DNA of 64,000 bases from Eubacteriales bacterium. Lineage in GTDB: Bacteria > Bacillota > Clostridia > Lachnospirales > Lachnospiraceae. This document shows positions 21,170-30,836 of this stretch, piece by piece (position 1 is the first letter of the stretch; every line of letters begins with the position of its first letter). The stretch spans positions 23,385 through 87,384 of the forward strand of contig JAUNOK010000010.1 in assembly GCA_030537195.1 (NCBI GenBank), in the 5' to 3' direction. Position numbers and translations under genes: made by a program. The notes beneath the pieces are model-generated. The model was not told where the DNA came from and did not search any database. It was given only the letters and a program-made list of their open reading frames with translations.

Positions 21170-23284
21170 TTACCATTGCATCTTATGAAGAACTACTGCT
21201 GATGTCTTCCTTAAGCCTATGTCCAGCCAGCCATTCTGAAGATGGTATCCAAGCCTGTCAGTACTGTATCCCCCTTCAAATGTAACCATGAGCTGTTCTA
21301 CATCATCATCAAAACCAAGTCCGACTTCCCAAGCAGGAATTCTCGCTCTTACCTCGTCCTCATTATTATTAACAATAATAATTGCTGCATCATCCTTCGT
21401 AAAACGTCCATATGCAATAACATTATAGGCTGAATACAATGATTTATATGAACCGGTTCTTAAAACCTCGTTCTCTTTATGCATTCTTATTACTGCCTTA
21501 TGGAAATCAATAAGTTCCTTATCCTCATGCCCCCATGGATAAGTTCTTCTGTTATCAGGATCTGTAAAACCACATACTCCTGCTTCATCTCCATAATACA
21601 CTGTTGGTGCTCCAGGCCATGTCATCTGAATAACAACAGCCTCCTTGAATACCGACTTATTAACATTATTATTGGCAGCCTCTGGTCCAAGTGTATTAGT
21701 TCTACCAACTGTTCTGTTAGTTCTGGTCAGGAATCTTGAATGATCATGATTAGACAGCTCATTCATAGATATTGCTGTGCTCTGTCCACCCATTCTTGCC
21801 ATATTATGATGCATTGCTCCAAAGAAATAATCAGGATTACCGAATTTATCAGGTCTTGCCTCATCACTATGTTTCTCCATTCCTGTAAGAAACCATGTTA
21901 TTGGCTCCATGAATGCATCATAATTCATCACAGTATCCCATTCATCGCCCTGTAACCAGCTATATGGGTCTCCATAATGTTCTGCAAGAATAACTGCATC
22001 AGGATTAGCTTTCTTTACTTCCTCACGGAATCTCTTCCAGAAATAATGATTATACTCCGGACTGTATCCAAGGTCAGCAGCCACATCAAGTCTCCATCCA
22101 TCTACATTATAAGGTGCTGAAACCCATTTTCTTCCGATAGAAAGAATATATTCCTCAAGTTCCTTAGACCCCTCATAATTAAGCTTAGGAAGAGTATCAT
22201 GTCCCCACCAGCCATCATATGAATTATTGTCTGGCCACTGATTCGAGAAGAACTTGAAAAAGTTATGATAAGGGCTTTCATACTTTTCGTATGCTCCCGG
22301 CTCATACTCATCAGCACTGTCTCTGTAAATGTGCTCTTTGTCCATCCATTTATTAAAGGAACCACAATGATTAAATACACCATCTATGATAACCTTCATG
22401 CCTCTTGAATGGATTTCCTGTACTACCCTGGCAAAGAACTCATTACTTGCCTCAAGATTAGCCTTTCTTGTAACTCTGTTAATATATCTTGTAGCATGTG
22501 TATTATCATTGTCTCCGGGCCTTAAAAGCTCTCCCTCGTCCTCAACAATCTTTCCAAAATGCGGATCGATATAATCATAATCCTGTATATCATACTTATG
22601 ATTAGATGGGGACACAAACAATGGATTAAAATATATGACTTCAACGCCCAAATCCTGTAGATAATCAAGCTTATCAAGTACGCCCTGCAGGTCGCCTCCA
22701 TAAAACTCTCTTATTCCCATCTGTGCAGGATACTTATTCCAGTCCTTAACCTGACAGACATGCTCCCCTATATAGTTATATTCATCATCAAGCACATCAT
22801 TACTCTTATCGCCATTATAGAATCTGTCAACAAATATCTGGTACATAACTGCACCTTTTGCCCACTCTGGTGTCTTGAATCCTGGTGTAATCTGGAAATT
22901 ATAATATTCATTAAGATCCTTAATTGCTCCAATCTGGTTGTAGAAACACACTGTTCTGCCAAGTTCAACGCGGAAATAATAATACATCTTCTCTGTTCCC
23001 ACATTAATCTTGGCCTCATAGTAATCAAACATACTCTCGCTTCTGACTCTTGTCATAACATGTTCGACATTATCAACAACAAGATATGCTTTATCTACAT
23101 TATATCTGCCAGTACGCAGTCGTATCGTTACTTCATCTCCAGGCATTGGCTCTGCCGGACTTCTGTAATCATTAGTAACATCCGAAAACAACGCTCTTGG
23201 ATGTAGCGTCGGCCTTGCACTGCATGTATAAAAAATACGTTTTTCCCAGGCAGCTAAGTTTCCCATTTCCTCGGTTATTCTCAT
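21170..23284 (-). CDS. GH13 alpha-glucan hydrolase (neopullulanase/cyclomaltodextrinase-like)
   Basis: A 704-residue GH13 enzyme. The N-terminal beta domain (about 1-125, CBM34-like with FYNQIG) precedes the TIM barrel. Conserved regions: I DGVFNHCG (D301-H306), II DGWRLDVAAD with nucleophile D400, III ILAEHYGD with acid/base E435, IV MNELSNHDHSRF with D514. There is no signal peptide, so it acts on imported maltodextrins or cyclodextrins in the cytoplasm. Start at 23284 is backed by AGGAGG seven bases upstream. Subfamily inferred from domain order; strict specificity unknown. Confidence 0.9.
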   Translation of the reverse strand: MRITEEMGNLAAWEKRIFYTCSARPTLHPRALFSDVTNDYRSPAEPMPGDEVTIRLRTGRYNVDKAYLVVDNVEHVMTRVRSESMFDYYEAKINVGTEKMYYYFRVELGRTVCFYNQIGAIKDLNEYYNFQITPGFKTPEWAKGAVMYQIFVDRFYNGDKSNDVLDDEYNYIGEHVCQVKDWNKYPAQMGIREFYGGDLQGVLDKLDYLQDLGVEVIYFNPLFVSPSNHKYDIQDYDYIDPHFGKIVEDEGELLRPGDNDNTHATRYINRVTRKANLEASNEFFARVVQEIHSRGMKVIIDGVFNHCGSFNKWMDKEHIYRDSADEYEPGAYEKYESPYHNFFKFFSNQWPDNNSYDGWWGHDTLPKLNYEGSKELEEYILSIGRKWVSAPYNVDGWRLDVAADLGYSPEYNHYFWKRFREEVKKANPDAVILAEHYGDPYSWLQGDEWDTVMNYDAFMEPITWFLTGMEKHSDEARPDKFGNPDYFFGAMHHNMARMGGQSTAISMNELSNHDHSRFLTRTNRTVGRTNTLGPEAANNNVNKSVFKEAVVIQMTWPGAPTVYYGDEAGVCGFTDPDNRRTYPWGHEDKELIDFHKAVIRMHKENEVLRTGSYKSLYSAYNVIAYGRFTKDDAAIIIVNNNEDEVRARIPAWEVGLGFDDDVEQLMVTFEGGYSTDRLGYHLQNGWLDIGLRKTSAVVLHKMQW

Positions 23285-23366
23285 AGAGAAACCTCCTTAG
23301 CATATACTATTCTGATTTTATATCTAAAAGTACAATTTAGCAAGCAAAAAGGCTTTTATGGGTAGC

Positions 23367-23398
23367 AAAAAAGGCAGCCATGGGGTGACTGCCTTTTT
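23367..23398 (-). terminator. Intrinsic terminator after the ftsH operon
   Basis: Minus-strand AAAAAGGCAG pairs with CTGCCTTTTTT across an 11-nt loop and is followed by the T-run. The gap 23285-23541 (257 nt) otherwise holds only a weak hairpin near 23420-23441. Confidence 0.85.
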
Positions 23399-23541
23399 CA
23401 GAGAAGGTATTTCTTTTCGATAAGCATTACTGCTTTATCTATAATGTATTGGGGGTTTTTACATTAATTATAATATCTTATTTCCCTCAATAAGTGTTCA
23501 CAAACATCACTAAATTTATTCAAAAAATTTGTGCATATTTA

Positions 23542-25410
23542 CTAGATGATTGTTGTTCCCATAATACTATCATCATCTGCACCGTTTCCATTATCAAAAA
23601 GTGCTTCAAATTCTTCTCTTGTAACTTTCTCTTTTTCAAGAAGAAGCTGTGAGCTCTTCTCTAATACATCCATATGCTCAGAGATTATCTTCTTAGCCTG
23701 TGCATAACAGTCATCAATAATCTTCTTAACTTCTTCATCTATGGCTGTAGCAATATCTTCACCATATGGTCTTGTATGTGCAAGGTCTCTTCCGATGAAT
23801 ACCTCATCCTCATCGCTGCTTGCATAATTAATAAGACCAAGTCTGTCAGAGAATCCGTACTTGGTAACCATATCTCTTGCTGTCGCTGTTGCCTGCTTGA
23901 TATCCTGTGATGCACCTGTTGTGATATCATCAAATATAAGTTCCTCTGCAACTCGTCCACCAAGGCTTACAATAATATTCTGTAACATCTTGCCCTTGGT
24001 ATTAAACATCTCATCCTTCTCAGGAAGTGGCATTGTGTAACCTGCTGCTCCCATTCCTGTTGGAATAATAGAGATAGTGTGTACCGGTCCTACATCTGGA
24101 AGAACATGGAAAAGAATTGCATGACCTGATTCGTGGTATGCTGTAATCTTCTTTTCTTTCTCTGATATAATCTTGCTTCTCTTCTCAACGCCAATTCCAA
24201 CCTTGACAAATGCATAGTTGATATCAGCGTTAGTAATGAACTTTCTCTTACTCTTGGCTGCATTAATTGCAGCTTCATTAAGAATATTCTCAAGGTCTGC
24301 TCCTGTGAATCCTGCTGTAGTTCTTGCAAGACTCTCAAGATCAACATCATCACCTAATGGCTTCTTGGCTGCATGAACATTAAGAATCTCAAGACGGCCT
24401 CTTACATCAGGTCTTCCTACAACTACCTTTCTGTCGAAACGTCCCGGTCTTAATATAGCAGGATCAAGAATATCTACTCTGTTAGTAGCTGCCATGACGA
24501 TAATTCCTTCGTTAACTCCGAAACCATCCATCTCTACAAGCATCTGGTTAAGAGTCTGCTCTCTTTCATCATGTCCGCCACCCATACCAGTTCCTCTTCG
24601 TCTTGCAACTGCATCAATCTCATCAATAAATATGATACATGGGGCATTCTTCTTAGCTTCCTCAAACATATCTCTTACTCTTGATGCACCGACACCAACG
24701 AACATCTCAACAAAATCAGAACCTGATATACTAAAGAATGGAACTCCTGCCTCCCCCGCAACGGCCTTGGCAAGTAAAGTCTTACCTGTTCCCGGAGGGC
24801 CTGTAAGAATAACACCTTTAGGAATTCTTGCTCCGAGGTTAGTGTATTTTACAGGGTCTTTAAGGAAATCAACGATTTCCTCAAGTTCCTCTTTCTCTTC
24901 ATTAAGTCCGGCTACATCCTTGAATGTAACCTTATTGGCATCACCGCTTATCATTCTTGCACGGCTCTTGCCGAAATTCATCATCTTGGCGTTACCACCG
25001 CCACCAGCCTGTCTTGTCATCATCATCATAAGTGCAACAACAACGATAAGGCACAGACCAAATGGCAGAATAGTTGTCATCCAGATACTGTCTCTCTTCA
25101 CATCCTTAAGAGTATACTCAACGCCCTTATTGTCGAGCAGCTCCTGAACAGAAACAACATCCGACACATTAAGAGAATCCTTGCTTCCGTCTGTGAATGT
25201 AATCGTAAGTGTACCGGTTGGAACTTCTGCGTTCTGACTGATAGTAACACTTGTAATCTTATTATCCTTTAAGTCAGAAACAAAATCTTTATACTTATAA
25301 GTACTTGTTCTCTGGCTCATCTGGGCGATTACAGCCCATATAATACCAATTATAATAATCATGAAGAAAATGCTGCCAAATCCTCCAGATCTTCTTTTCT
25401 TAGTATCCAT
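23542..25410 (-). CDS. ftsH: ATP-dependent zinc metalloprotease FtsH
   Basis: A 622-residue membrane AAA protease. Two membrane helices (about 12-32 and 108-127) flank a small extracytoplasmic domain. The AAA domain has Walker A GPPGTGKT (about 205), Walker B IIFIDEID and the SRH; the peptidase has HESGH zinc ligands (about 428) and the downstream Asp region. It degrades membrane and short-lived cytoplasmic proteins. The start is ATG at 25410 with AAGGAGG 5 bases upstream; an adjacent GTG at 25413 is too close to that site. Last gene of the conserved tilS-hpt-ftsH run, ending before a strong terminator. Confidence 0.97.
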   Translation of the reverse strand: MDTKKRRSGGFGSIFFMIIIIGIIWAVIAQMSQRTSTYKYKDFVSDLKDNKITSVTISQNAEVPTGTLTITFTDGSKDSLNVSDVVSVQELLDNKGVEYTLKDVKRDSIWMTTILPFGLCLIVVVALMMMMTRQAGGGGNAKMMNFGKSRARMISGDANKVTFKDVAGLNEEKEELEEIVDFLKDPVKYTNLGARIPKGVILTGPPGTGKTLLAKAVAGEAGVPFFSISGSDFVEMFVGVGASRVRDMFEEAKKNAPCIIFIDEIDAVARRRGTGMGGGHDEREQTLNQMLVEMDGFGVNEGIIVMAATNRVDILDPAILRPGRFDRKVVVGRPDVRGRLEILNVHAAKKPLGDDVDLESLARTTAGFTGADLENILNEAAINAAKSKRKFITNADINYAFVKVGIGVEKRSKIISEKEKKITAYHESGHAILFHVLPDVGPVHTISIIPTGMGAAGYTMPLPEKDEMFNTKGKMLQNIIVSLGGRVAEELIFDDITTGASQDIKQATATARDMVTKYGFSDRLGLINYASSDEDEVFIGRDLAHTRPYGEDIATAIDEEVKKIIDDCYAQAKKIISEHMDVLEKSSQLLLEKEKVTREEFEALFDNGNGADDDSIMGTTII

Positions 25411-25428
25411 CACTTCCTCCTTATTTAA

Positions 25429-25965
25429 TTATGCCTCTCCATCAAGATGTAAAACTCCAACATATGGAAGATTTCTGTAGCTCTGGTCATAGTCAAGACC
25501 ATATCCTACAACGAATTCGTCAGGAATGTTAAAGCCGTTATACTTAACTTCAACCTCAACTTCTCTTCTCTCAGGCTTATCAAGCAGAGTACATACACAT
25601 ATATCTGCTGGCTTTCTTTCCTTTAACATAGGCATAAGTCTTGAAAGAGTATTACCTGAATCAATAATATCTTCAATAACAATAACATGTTCTCCCTCAA
25701 TACTCTCATCAAGGTCCTTCTTAATCTTCACCTGACCGCTTGATGAAGTTCCACTTCCATAGCTTGATACCTGCATAAAATCAAACTTAACAGGTACAGT
25801 AATTCTCTTGGCAAGCTCACATGTAAATATAATACTTCCCTTAAGAATACAGATAAGTTTAACTTCTTTGCCTGCGTAATCTTTGCTTATCTGCTCTCCA
25901 AGCTGTGCAATTCTTTCATTAAGTTTCTCCTCAGATATAAGGACACTGATAAATGGTTCTTTCAT
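25429..25965 (-). CDS. hpt: Hypoxanthine phosphoribosyltransferase
   Basis: A 178-residue purine salvage enzyme (IMP/GMP from hypoxanthine/guanine and PRPP). The PRPP-binding loop is VIVIEDIIDSGNTLS; the LKGSIIF loop and the C-terminal GYGLDYDQSYRNLPYVG are standard. Placed between tilS and ftsH, as in Bacillus, where the order is widely conserved. Spacing of 18 nt to ftsH and 31 nt to tilS supports one transcript. Confidence 0.96.
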   Translation of the reverse strand: MKEPFISVLISEEKLNERIAQLGEQISKDYAGKEVKLICILKGSIIFTCELAKRITVPVKFDFMQVSSYGSGTSSSGQVKIKKDLDESIEGEHVIVIEDIIDSGNTLSRLMPMLKERKPADICVCTLLDKPERREVEVEVKYNGFNIPDEFVVGYGLDYDQSYRNLPYVGVLHLDGEA

Positions 25966-25996
25966 CGTTTCTCTCCTTTGTCAACCTTAATATTCT

Positions 25997-27454
25997 CTAC
26001 TGTATAGTTACTTCCAGCACATTCTGTGTATCATCATCAATCAGGGCGCGTTCACTTCTCCGCACACCCACAGCCCATAAAACACCCGCATCATCGCATA
26101 TAAGAAGCACATCATCTCTCATATTCTCCGGCACTTTACGGTCAATAAATTCTTTCTTTAACTTGCGCTGATTACCTGCTTTGTTAATAACAATTCTGTC
26201 TCCAGACACACGTTTTCTAATGCATGGCTTTCCTAATATTTTATCATAATCGAAAGCTTTAGCATAGAAGCTATTAGCGTAATTTCGAATTTTTTCATAA
26301 TTAGAATGAAGGGACATCACAATCTGCACACTCTTTATCTGCGGTGCTTCATTGTTATAATAAATATTTCCCTGAATGATTACTTTCTGCCCAGCCTTAA
26401 GTTTTTTAATATCATCATCCGAAAGTTCATATATTTCTGCTGATACATTCTTATCCTGTCTGCTGGTTCTTTCACTGCTAATCACAATATCGTCATATCC
26501 TCTTACAGCACATAAGCCATAACATATATCAGCACTGCTGCCAACCGTCTTCCCGACAAGTGCATCAACAGCATTGACATGTATCTTATATATATCCTTG
26601 GCTGTTTTCGTAAGATAATACACCGCCCTGTAGATAACACGTCTTCTTATAACTTCATGAAGCCCTGCAAACTCTTCTCCATCAAGCTTAATAACCACAT
26701 CGTTCCCCTCAGTAACATACCGGTTATAAGCCTTGTCTGCCTCTGACTCAATAAAATCAAAATCCTGCTGCAGCTCAATGGCAGCACCGGCAATATTCTC
26801 GACAGTATGTGAATTAATATTGTCAGTCATATAAGGAATAACTACATTTCTTAAAGAATTGCGCGTATAGTCATTGCACAGATTCGTTGCATCTGTAACA
26901 TATGGCTGGTTAAGATATCTCAGCACTTCCTCAACCTCAGCCCTTGTCACTGAAAGCAGCGGTCTTATAATGTTATCCCTCACAGGTCTTATTCCACCGA
27001 TTCCCTTAAGAGAAGTTCCCCTCGCAAGATTCATAAGAACTGTCTCCGCCTGGTCGTTCATGTGGTGTGCAACCGCAATCTTTGCATTACGCCCCTTACA
27101 CGCTTCATTAAATATACGATAGCGTTCCCTTCTTCCAGCTTCCTCAACACTCATTCCAAACTGCTTTGCAAGTTCTATGGCATTAATATGGTACGCCTGA
27201 AACCCGACTCCAATGCGTTCACACAAAGCTCTGGCAAACTCCTCATCATCTCCTGCCTCCTGCCTTATGCCATGATTAACATGCACCGCATATAATTCCG
27301 TGTTCAAATGCTTCTTCTCAATATAACCTTTAAGAACCATAAGCAGACACACAGAATCCGCACCGCCTGAAAGTCCAACAACCACTCTTTCGCAGTCTGT
27401 AAGCATATTATTCTGTTCAACATATCTGTAAATCTTATCTATAATTTCATTCAT
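25997..27454 (-). CDS. tilS: tRNA(Ile)-lysidine synthase
   Basis: A 485-residue N-type ATP pyrophosphatase that makes lysidine at C34 of the tRNA-Ile(CAU). The PP-loop is VVGLSGGADSVCLL (about 26-39); HVNHGIR and AHHMNDQAETVLMNLARG follow. A C-terminal TilS domain covers about 380-470 (CIRKRVSGDRI, KKEFIDRKVP). The enzyme is essential in nearly all bacteria. Lies 12 nt after the spoIIE-like gene in the conserved block. Confidence 0.96.
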   Translation of the reverse strand: MNEIIDKIYRYVEQNNMLTDCERVVVGLSGGADSVCLLMVLKGYIEKKHLNTELYAVHVNHGIRQEAGDDEEFARALCERIGVGFQAYHINAIELAKQFGMSVEEAGRRERYRIFNEACKGRNAKIAVAHHMNDQAETVLMNLARGTSLKGIGGIRPVRDNIIRPLLSVTRAEVEEVLRYLNQPYVTDATNLCNDYTRNSLRNVVIPYMTDNINSHTVENIAGAAIELQQDFDFIESEADKAYNRYVTEGNDVVIKLDGEEFAGLHEVIRRRVIYRAVYYLTKTAKDIYKIHVNAVDALVGKTVGSSADICYGLCAVRGYDDIVISSERTSRQDKNVSAEIYELSDDDIKKLKAGQKVIIQGNIYYNNEAPQIKSVQIVMSLHSNYEKIRNYANSFYAKAFDYDKILGKPCIRKRVSGDRIVINKAGNQRKLKKEFIDRKVPENMRDDVLLICDDAGVLWAVGVRRSERALIDDDTQNVLEVTIQ

Positions 27455-27466
27455 GCGAGAATTATA

Positions 27467-28579
27467 TTATACGTTCACATATGTGTCAAACACTCCAAGC
27501 ACCATAACCGTGCAGTCATCAAAGGCCTCCATGTTATGATTCTTCAGCGATTCCTCAAGAATCTTTTTAGCTATGCTCGCCGGTTTCTTAACATTTATTT
27601 TATTAATAATATCCACCATCTGCTCCTCCTTATTGACTCCGGACAGATTATCAAGCACACCGTCGCTTATCATTATAATATAGTTCCCATCATAGAGTTT
27701 CTTAGTCGTACAGTCATAATCTACCTGGTCAAGCACGCCCATTGGCAGCGTCGTCGACTTAATAATCTCAACCCAGTTGTCCCTTTTTATAAATGTAGAA
27801 ACAGCCCCAAGCTTAATACAGTTAAGAACTCCCGCCTGACAATCAATAACACTCATATCCATCGTCACAGGATTGTTAAATGTTGTTCCTGCAATATACG
27901 CAGAATTAATCAGGTCAATCGCCGTCTTTTCCTCAAATCCGGCTTCTATGCAGTTTTCCATAAGTTCAATCACCATCCGGCTCTCTGCAAATGCCCTTCT
28001 TCCGCTTCCACAGCCATCCGCGATTGCCGCTACCATTTTTCCACAGCCAAGCCTTTTTAATAAGAAATTATCCCCACTCGTATTCTCTGCTTCTTTACAT
28101 TTTCTTGCCATACCTGAAAGAATCCTGAAACGATCCTCCTGATAGAACACATACTGGTCAGGCTCTTCATTTATAATCACCCTGTTGTCCTGATTAGAGA
28201 AGAACCGCACCTTGAACACATCTGACACAATTCCCCGCAGTACCCTCTCGGACACGCAGCCTTTCATAAATGTTTTCGCAGTTACAAGTATCTCTCGCCT
28301 CTTTCCTTCAACTACTTTTATATCCTTAACTGAAATCCCCATTGCCATACATTTGCGCTCAATCTGCCTGTACTCCTGTTTTTCAGGAACTCTGGCGTTA
28401 AGATTCATTGCAACACATTCCTCTAATATGTCAGCAACGAGAATCAGCTGTCTCTTAAATCCATTCTGCTTCTGGTTGGTCTCCCCGTATGCATCGCCAA
28501 GATTTCTGAATGTTCTGGCAGTTTCCTGCAGACGGTTAATAGTATAAGTATATCCGGCATCTTTATATGTATTTTTCAT
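27467..28579 (-). CDS. spoIIE: SpoIIE-like PP2C phosphatase, truncated (no membrane domain)
   Basis: A 370-residue protein matching the C-terminal part of stage II sporulation protein E: a regulatory linker (about 10-165) and a PP2C-type phosphatase domain (about 170-365) with metal-site motifs AAIADGCGSG, MISDGVLDN and FDDCTVMV. Full SpoIIE has about 800 residues, beginning with some ten membrane helices; these are absent and only 112 nt separate this gene from divIC. It keeps the classic place between divIC and tilS. In B. subtilis SpoIIE dephosphorylates SpoIIAA to activate sigma-F at the septum; a soluble form would need another way to localise. Start has a GGAAG site. Confidence 0.85.
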   Translation of the reverse strand: MKNTYKDAGYTYTINRLQETARTFRNLGDAYGETNQKQNGFKRQLILVADILEECVAMNLNARVPEKQEYRQIERKCMAMGISVKDIKVVEGKRREILVTAKTFMKGCVSERVLRGIVSDVFKVRFFSNQDNRVIINEEPDQYVFYQEDRFRILSGMARKCKEAENTSGDNFLLKRLGCGKMVAAIADGCGSGRRAFAESRMVIELMENCIEAGFEEKTAIDLINSAYIAGTTFNNPVTMDMSVIDCQAGVLNCIKLGAVSTFIKRDNWVEIIKSTTLPMGVLDQVDYDCTTKKLYDGNYIIMISDGVLDNLSGVNKEEQMVDIINKINVKKPASIAKKILEESLKNHNMEAFDDCTVMVLGVFDTYVNV

Positions 28580-28642
28580 TCATATCCACTTCCTTTCCGG
28601 CACTACACCAATGTGAAGTATATATGACTGCATATAAATAAA

Positions 28643-28687
28643 ATGTCGAAGCGTGAAAGGCTTGTAAAGTCTTCATGCTCCGACATA
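28643..28687 (-). terminator. Imperfect hairpin, possible terminator after divIC
   Basis: Minus-strand ATGTCGGAGCATGAAG pairs with CTTTCACGCTTCGACAT (a few mismatches) and is followed by TTTTATTT. It could separate divIC from the spoIIE-like gene or act as an attenuator. Confidence 0.6.
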
Positions 28688-28691
28688 ATGT

Positions 28692-29021
28692 TTACTTGTT
28701 ATTAGGCTTGAATACCAGTTCGTCCGGATATATAAGCCCGAACTTGTTCTTGGCAATTTCCTCAACGAACTTCTTCGTCTTGACGTACTTCTCATATTCT
28801 GAAAGTTCATCGCTTCTTTTATTCTCATCATCTATCTGTGACTGTAATTCTGTTATCTGAGCCTCATAGTCAGCATTCTTAGCGGCAAGTCCTGTTTTGC
28901 CTTTCCACAGAACAACACCAAGTGCAACAACTACAACAATTGCAACTGCCATTCCTGCAAGTGCTGAACGTCTCTGCCTCTTAAGCCTTTCTGCACGCTC
29001 TCTTCTTGATTCTAATTTCAT
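28692..29021 (-). CDS. divIC: DivIC/FtsB-like septum formation protein
   Basis: A 109-residue bitopic protein: basic cytoplasmic N-terminus (ESRRERAERLKRQRR), one membrane helix (about 24-41) and an extracellular coiled coil (about 52-90), ending in the FtsB/DivIC-type KFVEEIAKNKFGLIYPDE segment. DivIC works with FtsL and DivIB in the divisome. Position between yabQ and spoIIE is the standard Firmicute order. Six nucleotides separate it from yabQ. Confidence 0.9.
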   Translation of the reverse strand: MKLESRRERAERLKRQRRSALAGMAVAIVVVVALGVVLWKGKTGLAAKNADYEAQITELQSQIDDENKRSDELSEYEKYVKTKKFVEEIAKNKFGLIYPDELVFKPNNK

Positions 29022-29027
29022 ATATCC

Positions 29028-29465
29028 TCACCCTTGTGAATCCTTCTTACGCATCTTCTGCCTGCGTTCTATATATATCTTAAGGTTTCTAACTGGTATT
29101 GTAATAATACGGACTACATTTTTCAATATAAAACATACCGGTTTTAGTAAAAATTTAATAATCTTTACTGACCATCGGATATACAACGCACTGATAAATC
29201 TAAAGTAAAGGAACGCCCCCACCGCAATTCCCATAATTATAAATCCTCTTACAATTCCGTCAGACACTTTAAAGCACATCAGAAAGACACTTATCCCCGC
29301 ATATATTCCATATGCGATGTCCTCAATGCTCATAAACACTATTGTTTTGTGTCTTATTATTCTTCTGTAAACCCTTATATTATCATACACCCACGCAAGT
29401 AATACACCTCTGAAGAAACTCACTGCCAGTGCATAAAGCTCCCACACAATTACATGGCTTATCAT
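29028..29465 (-). CDS. yabQ: Sporulation membrane protein YabQ
   Basis: A 145-residue protein with three to four membrane helices in the first 100 residues (WELYALAVSFFRGVLLAWVY, then two more) and a basic tail, as in YabQ, needed for spore cortex in B. subtilis. Its start overlaps the yabP stop by 4 nt. The sequence is divergent; the call relies on topology, length and the conserved neighbourhood. Confidence 0.85.
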   Translation of the reverse strand: MISHVIVWELYALAVSFFRGVLLAWVYDNIRVYRRIIRHKTIVFMSIEDIAYGIYAGISVFLMCFKVSDGIVRGFIIMGIAVGAFLYFRFISALYIRWSVKIIKFLLKPVCFILKNVVRIITIPVRNLKIYIERRQKMRKKDSQG

Positions 29466-29746
29466 CTGAGCAGCCTGCTCATGAACGAATCCTGTTTATT
29501 CTTCATACCCGACTCAGAATAACAGATAGAATCCACCCTGCCATCTAAATCCAACTCACCTTTTTCAACTGACAGCCGGTTCACATGCAGACCATCACCC
29601 TTAATTGTAATATGACCGTAATCTGATTCCAGTACAACCTTTACCGGGTCAAATGAAATAACATCCGTTATTCCTGTGAAATCAATTCTTTTCCGGTCCT
29701 CCATATTCAGTCTGTGTGGCCTTCTTACCCTGACCTTCTCCTCCAT
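29462..29746 (-). CDS. yabP: Sporulation protein YabP
   Basis: A 94-residue YabP/YqfC-family protein: RRPHRLNMEDRKRIDFTGIT, then the family beta-strand core VISFDPVKVVLESDYGHITI and KGDGLHVNRLSVEKGELDLDG (split here for description). YabP is required for correct spore coat/cortex formation in B. subtilis. It is coupled to yabQ (4-nt overlap) and follows rqcP by about 74 nt. Presence with yabQ and spoVT points to sporulation ancestry. Confidence 0.9.
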   Translation of the reverse strand: MEEKVRVRRPHRLNMEDRKRIDFTGITDVISFDPVKVVLESDYGHITIKGDGLHVNRLSVEKGELDLDGRVDSICYSESGMKNKQDSFMSRLLR

Positions 29747-29820
29747 ATACCCTCCTTATAGACATTCCGTTATATGAGAATATATGCATGACCACAATAT
29801 ATGATTACAAGTACTTTGGA

Positions 29821-30060
29821 TTAAAGGTACTCAAACATTTCCTTGGCTTCTTCTTTCTTAACAGTATCCTTTACATCAGTCACCTTAGCTCTTACATTCT
29901 TGTTACCAAACTGGATTTCAATAATATCTCCAACCTTAACATCATACGAAGCCTTAACAACCTTATCATTAACCATTACTCTCCCTGCATCACACGCATC
30001 ATTGGCAACAGTTCTTCTCTTTATAAGTCTTGATACTTTTAAATATTTATCTAATCTCAT
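29821..30060 (-). CDS. rqcP: RqcP (Hsp15-like S4-domain ribosome quality control protein)
   Basis: A 79-residue S4 RNA-binding protein starting MRLDKYLKVSRLIKRRTVAN, the Hsp15/YabO signature, followed by GRVMVNDKVVKASYDVKVGD. RqcP helps RqcH add alanine tails to stalled nascent chains on 50S subunits. MutS2, which can split collided ribosomes, is encoded elsewhere in this window. Conserved position between spoVT and yabP. Start has an AAGGAGAA site. Confidence 0.95.
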   Translation of the reverse strand: MRLDKYLKVSRLIKRRTVANDACDAGRVMVNDKVVKASYDVKVGDIIEIQFGNKNVRAKVTDVKDTVKKEEAKEMFEYL

Positions 30061-30092
30061 GTTCTTCTCCTTAATTCATAGGTAAACACAGC

Positions 30093-30635
30093 TTACGATT
30101 CCATATGCTTTCCCAGAAAGTTAGCCGCTGTCTTTACCATTTTCTTCTCATTATCTGTAAACTTTGGCTTCATGTCAATAGACATCATAAGAACTGTCCC
30201 CAAAACATCCCCCTGACATATTATCGGATACATAACTTCCTGCTTAAACTGTGACTCATCTGTAACTTTAACAAATGTATCATCTCCCTCGCATGCAGCA
30301 ATTGTACATCTTCCCTCCATTGCCTGATTAAGTTCTTTCGTAACCGGCTTATTCATAAGACTTTTCTTATCGTCACCTGATGCAGCAATCACCTGCTCTC
30401 TGTCTGTGATGCATACTGTCAATCCCGTTGCCTCTGACAATGATTCTGCGTATTTGCCTGCAAATGTGCTTATATCCCCTATCGGTGAATATTTCTTCAA
30501 TATAATCTGCCCCTCGGCATCCGTAAATATCTCCATCGGGTCATTTTCCCTTATATGAAGTGTTCTTCTTATCTCCTTCGGAATGACGATTCTTCCCAGA
30601 TCATCTATCCTTCTTACAATTCCTGTAGCTTTCAT
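30093..30635 (-). CDS. spoVT: Stage V sporulation regulator SpoVT
   Basis: A 180-residue regulator with an N-terminal AbrB/MazE-type swapped-hairpin DNA-binding domain (MKATGIVRRIDDLGRIVIPK) and a C-terminal GAF domain (about 55-178). In B. subtilis SpoVT tunes sigma-G genes in the forespore; in several Clostridia it is essential for spore maturation. Length and domain order match SpoVT, not the shorter AbrB. First gene of the minus-strand block; AGGAGG-like site just upstream of 30635. Confidence 0.95.
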   Translation of the reverse strand: MKATGIVRRIDDLGRIVIPKEIRRTLHIRENDPMEIFTDAEGQIILKKYSPIGDISTFAGKYAESLSEATGLTVCITDREQVIAASGDDKKSLMNKPVTKELNQAMEGRCTIAACEGDDTFVKVTDESQFKQEVMYPIICQGDVLGTVLMMSIDMKPKFTDNEKKMVKTAANFLGKHMES

Positions 30636-30752
30636 ATTAATAATTCCTCCTGATTCTTACATACTTTCCATAAATTATAATATATGGGTAGTATGTGGAA
30701 AACAGGAAGAATTATGCATTGCATCTCTTGAAATGGTTTTCATATAGCCACC

Positions 30753-30813
30753 CAGTTTCAAAAGTTTATATTTTTTCATTTTTTGAAACTGAGAAAAAAG
30801 AACATGATATAAT
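30753..30813 (+). promoter_or_regulatory. Promoter with overlapping inverted repeat upstream of GH28 gene
   Basis: CAGTTTCAAAA (30753-30763) and TTTTGAAACTG (30781-30791) form an 11-bp inverted repeat. TTGAAA in its right arm (30783-30788) and TATAAT (30808-30813) make a promoter with a 19-base spacer, slightly long. The arrangement suggests a repressor or activator site over the -35. The start codon lies 24 bases beyond the -10. Confidence 0.5.
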
Positions 30814-30836
30814 AAATAAAAAACGGAGTTTAATAA

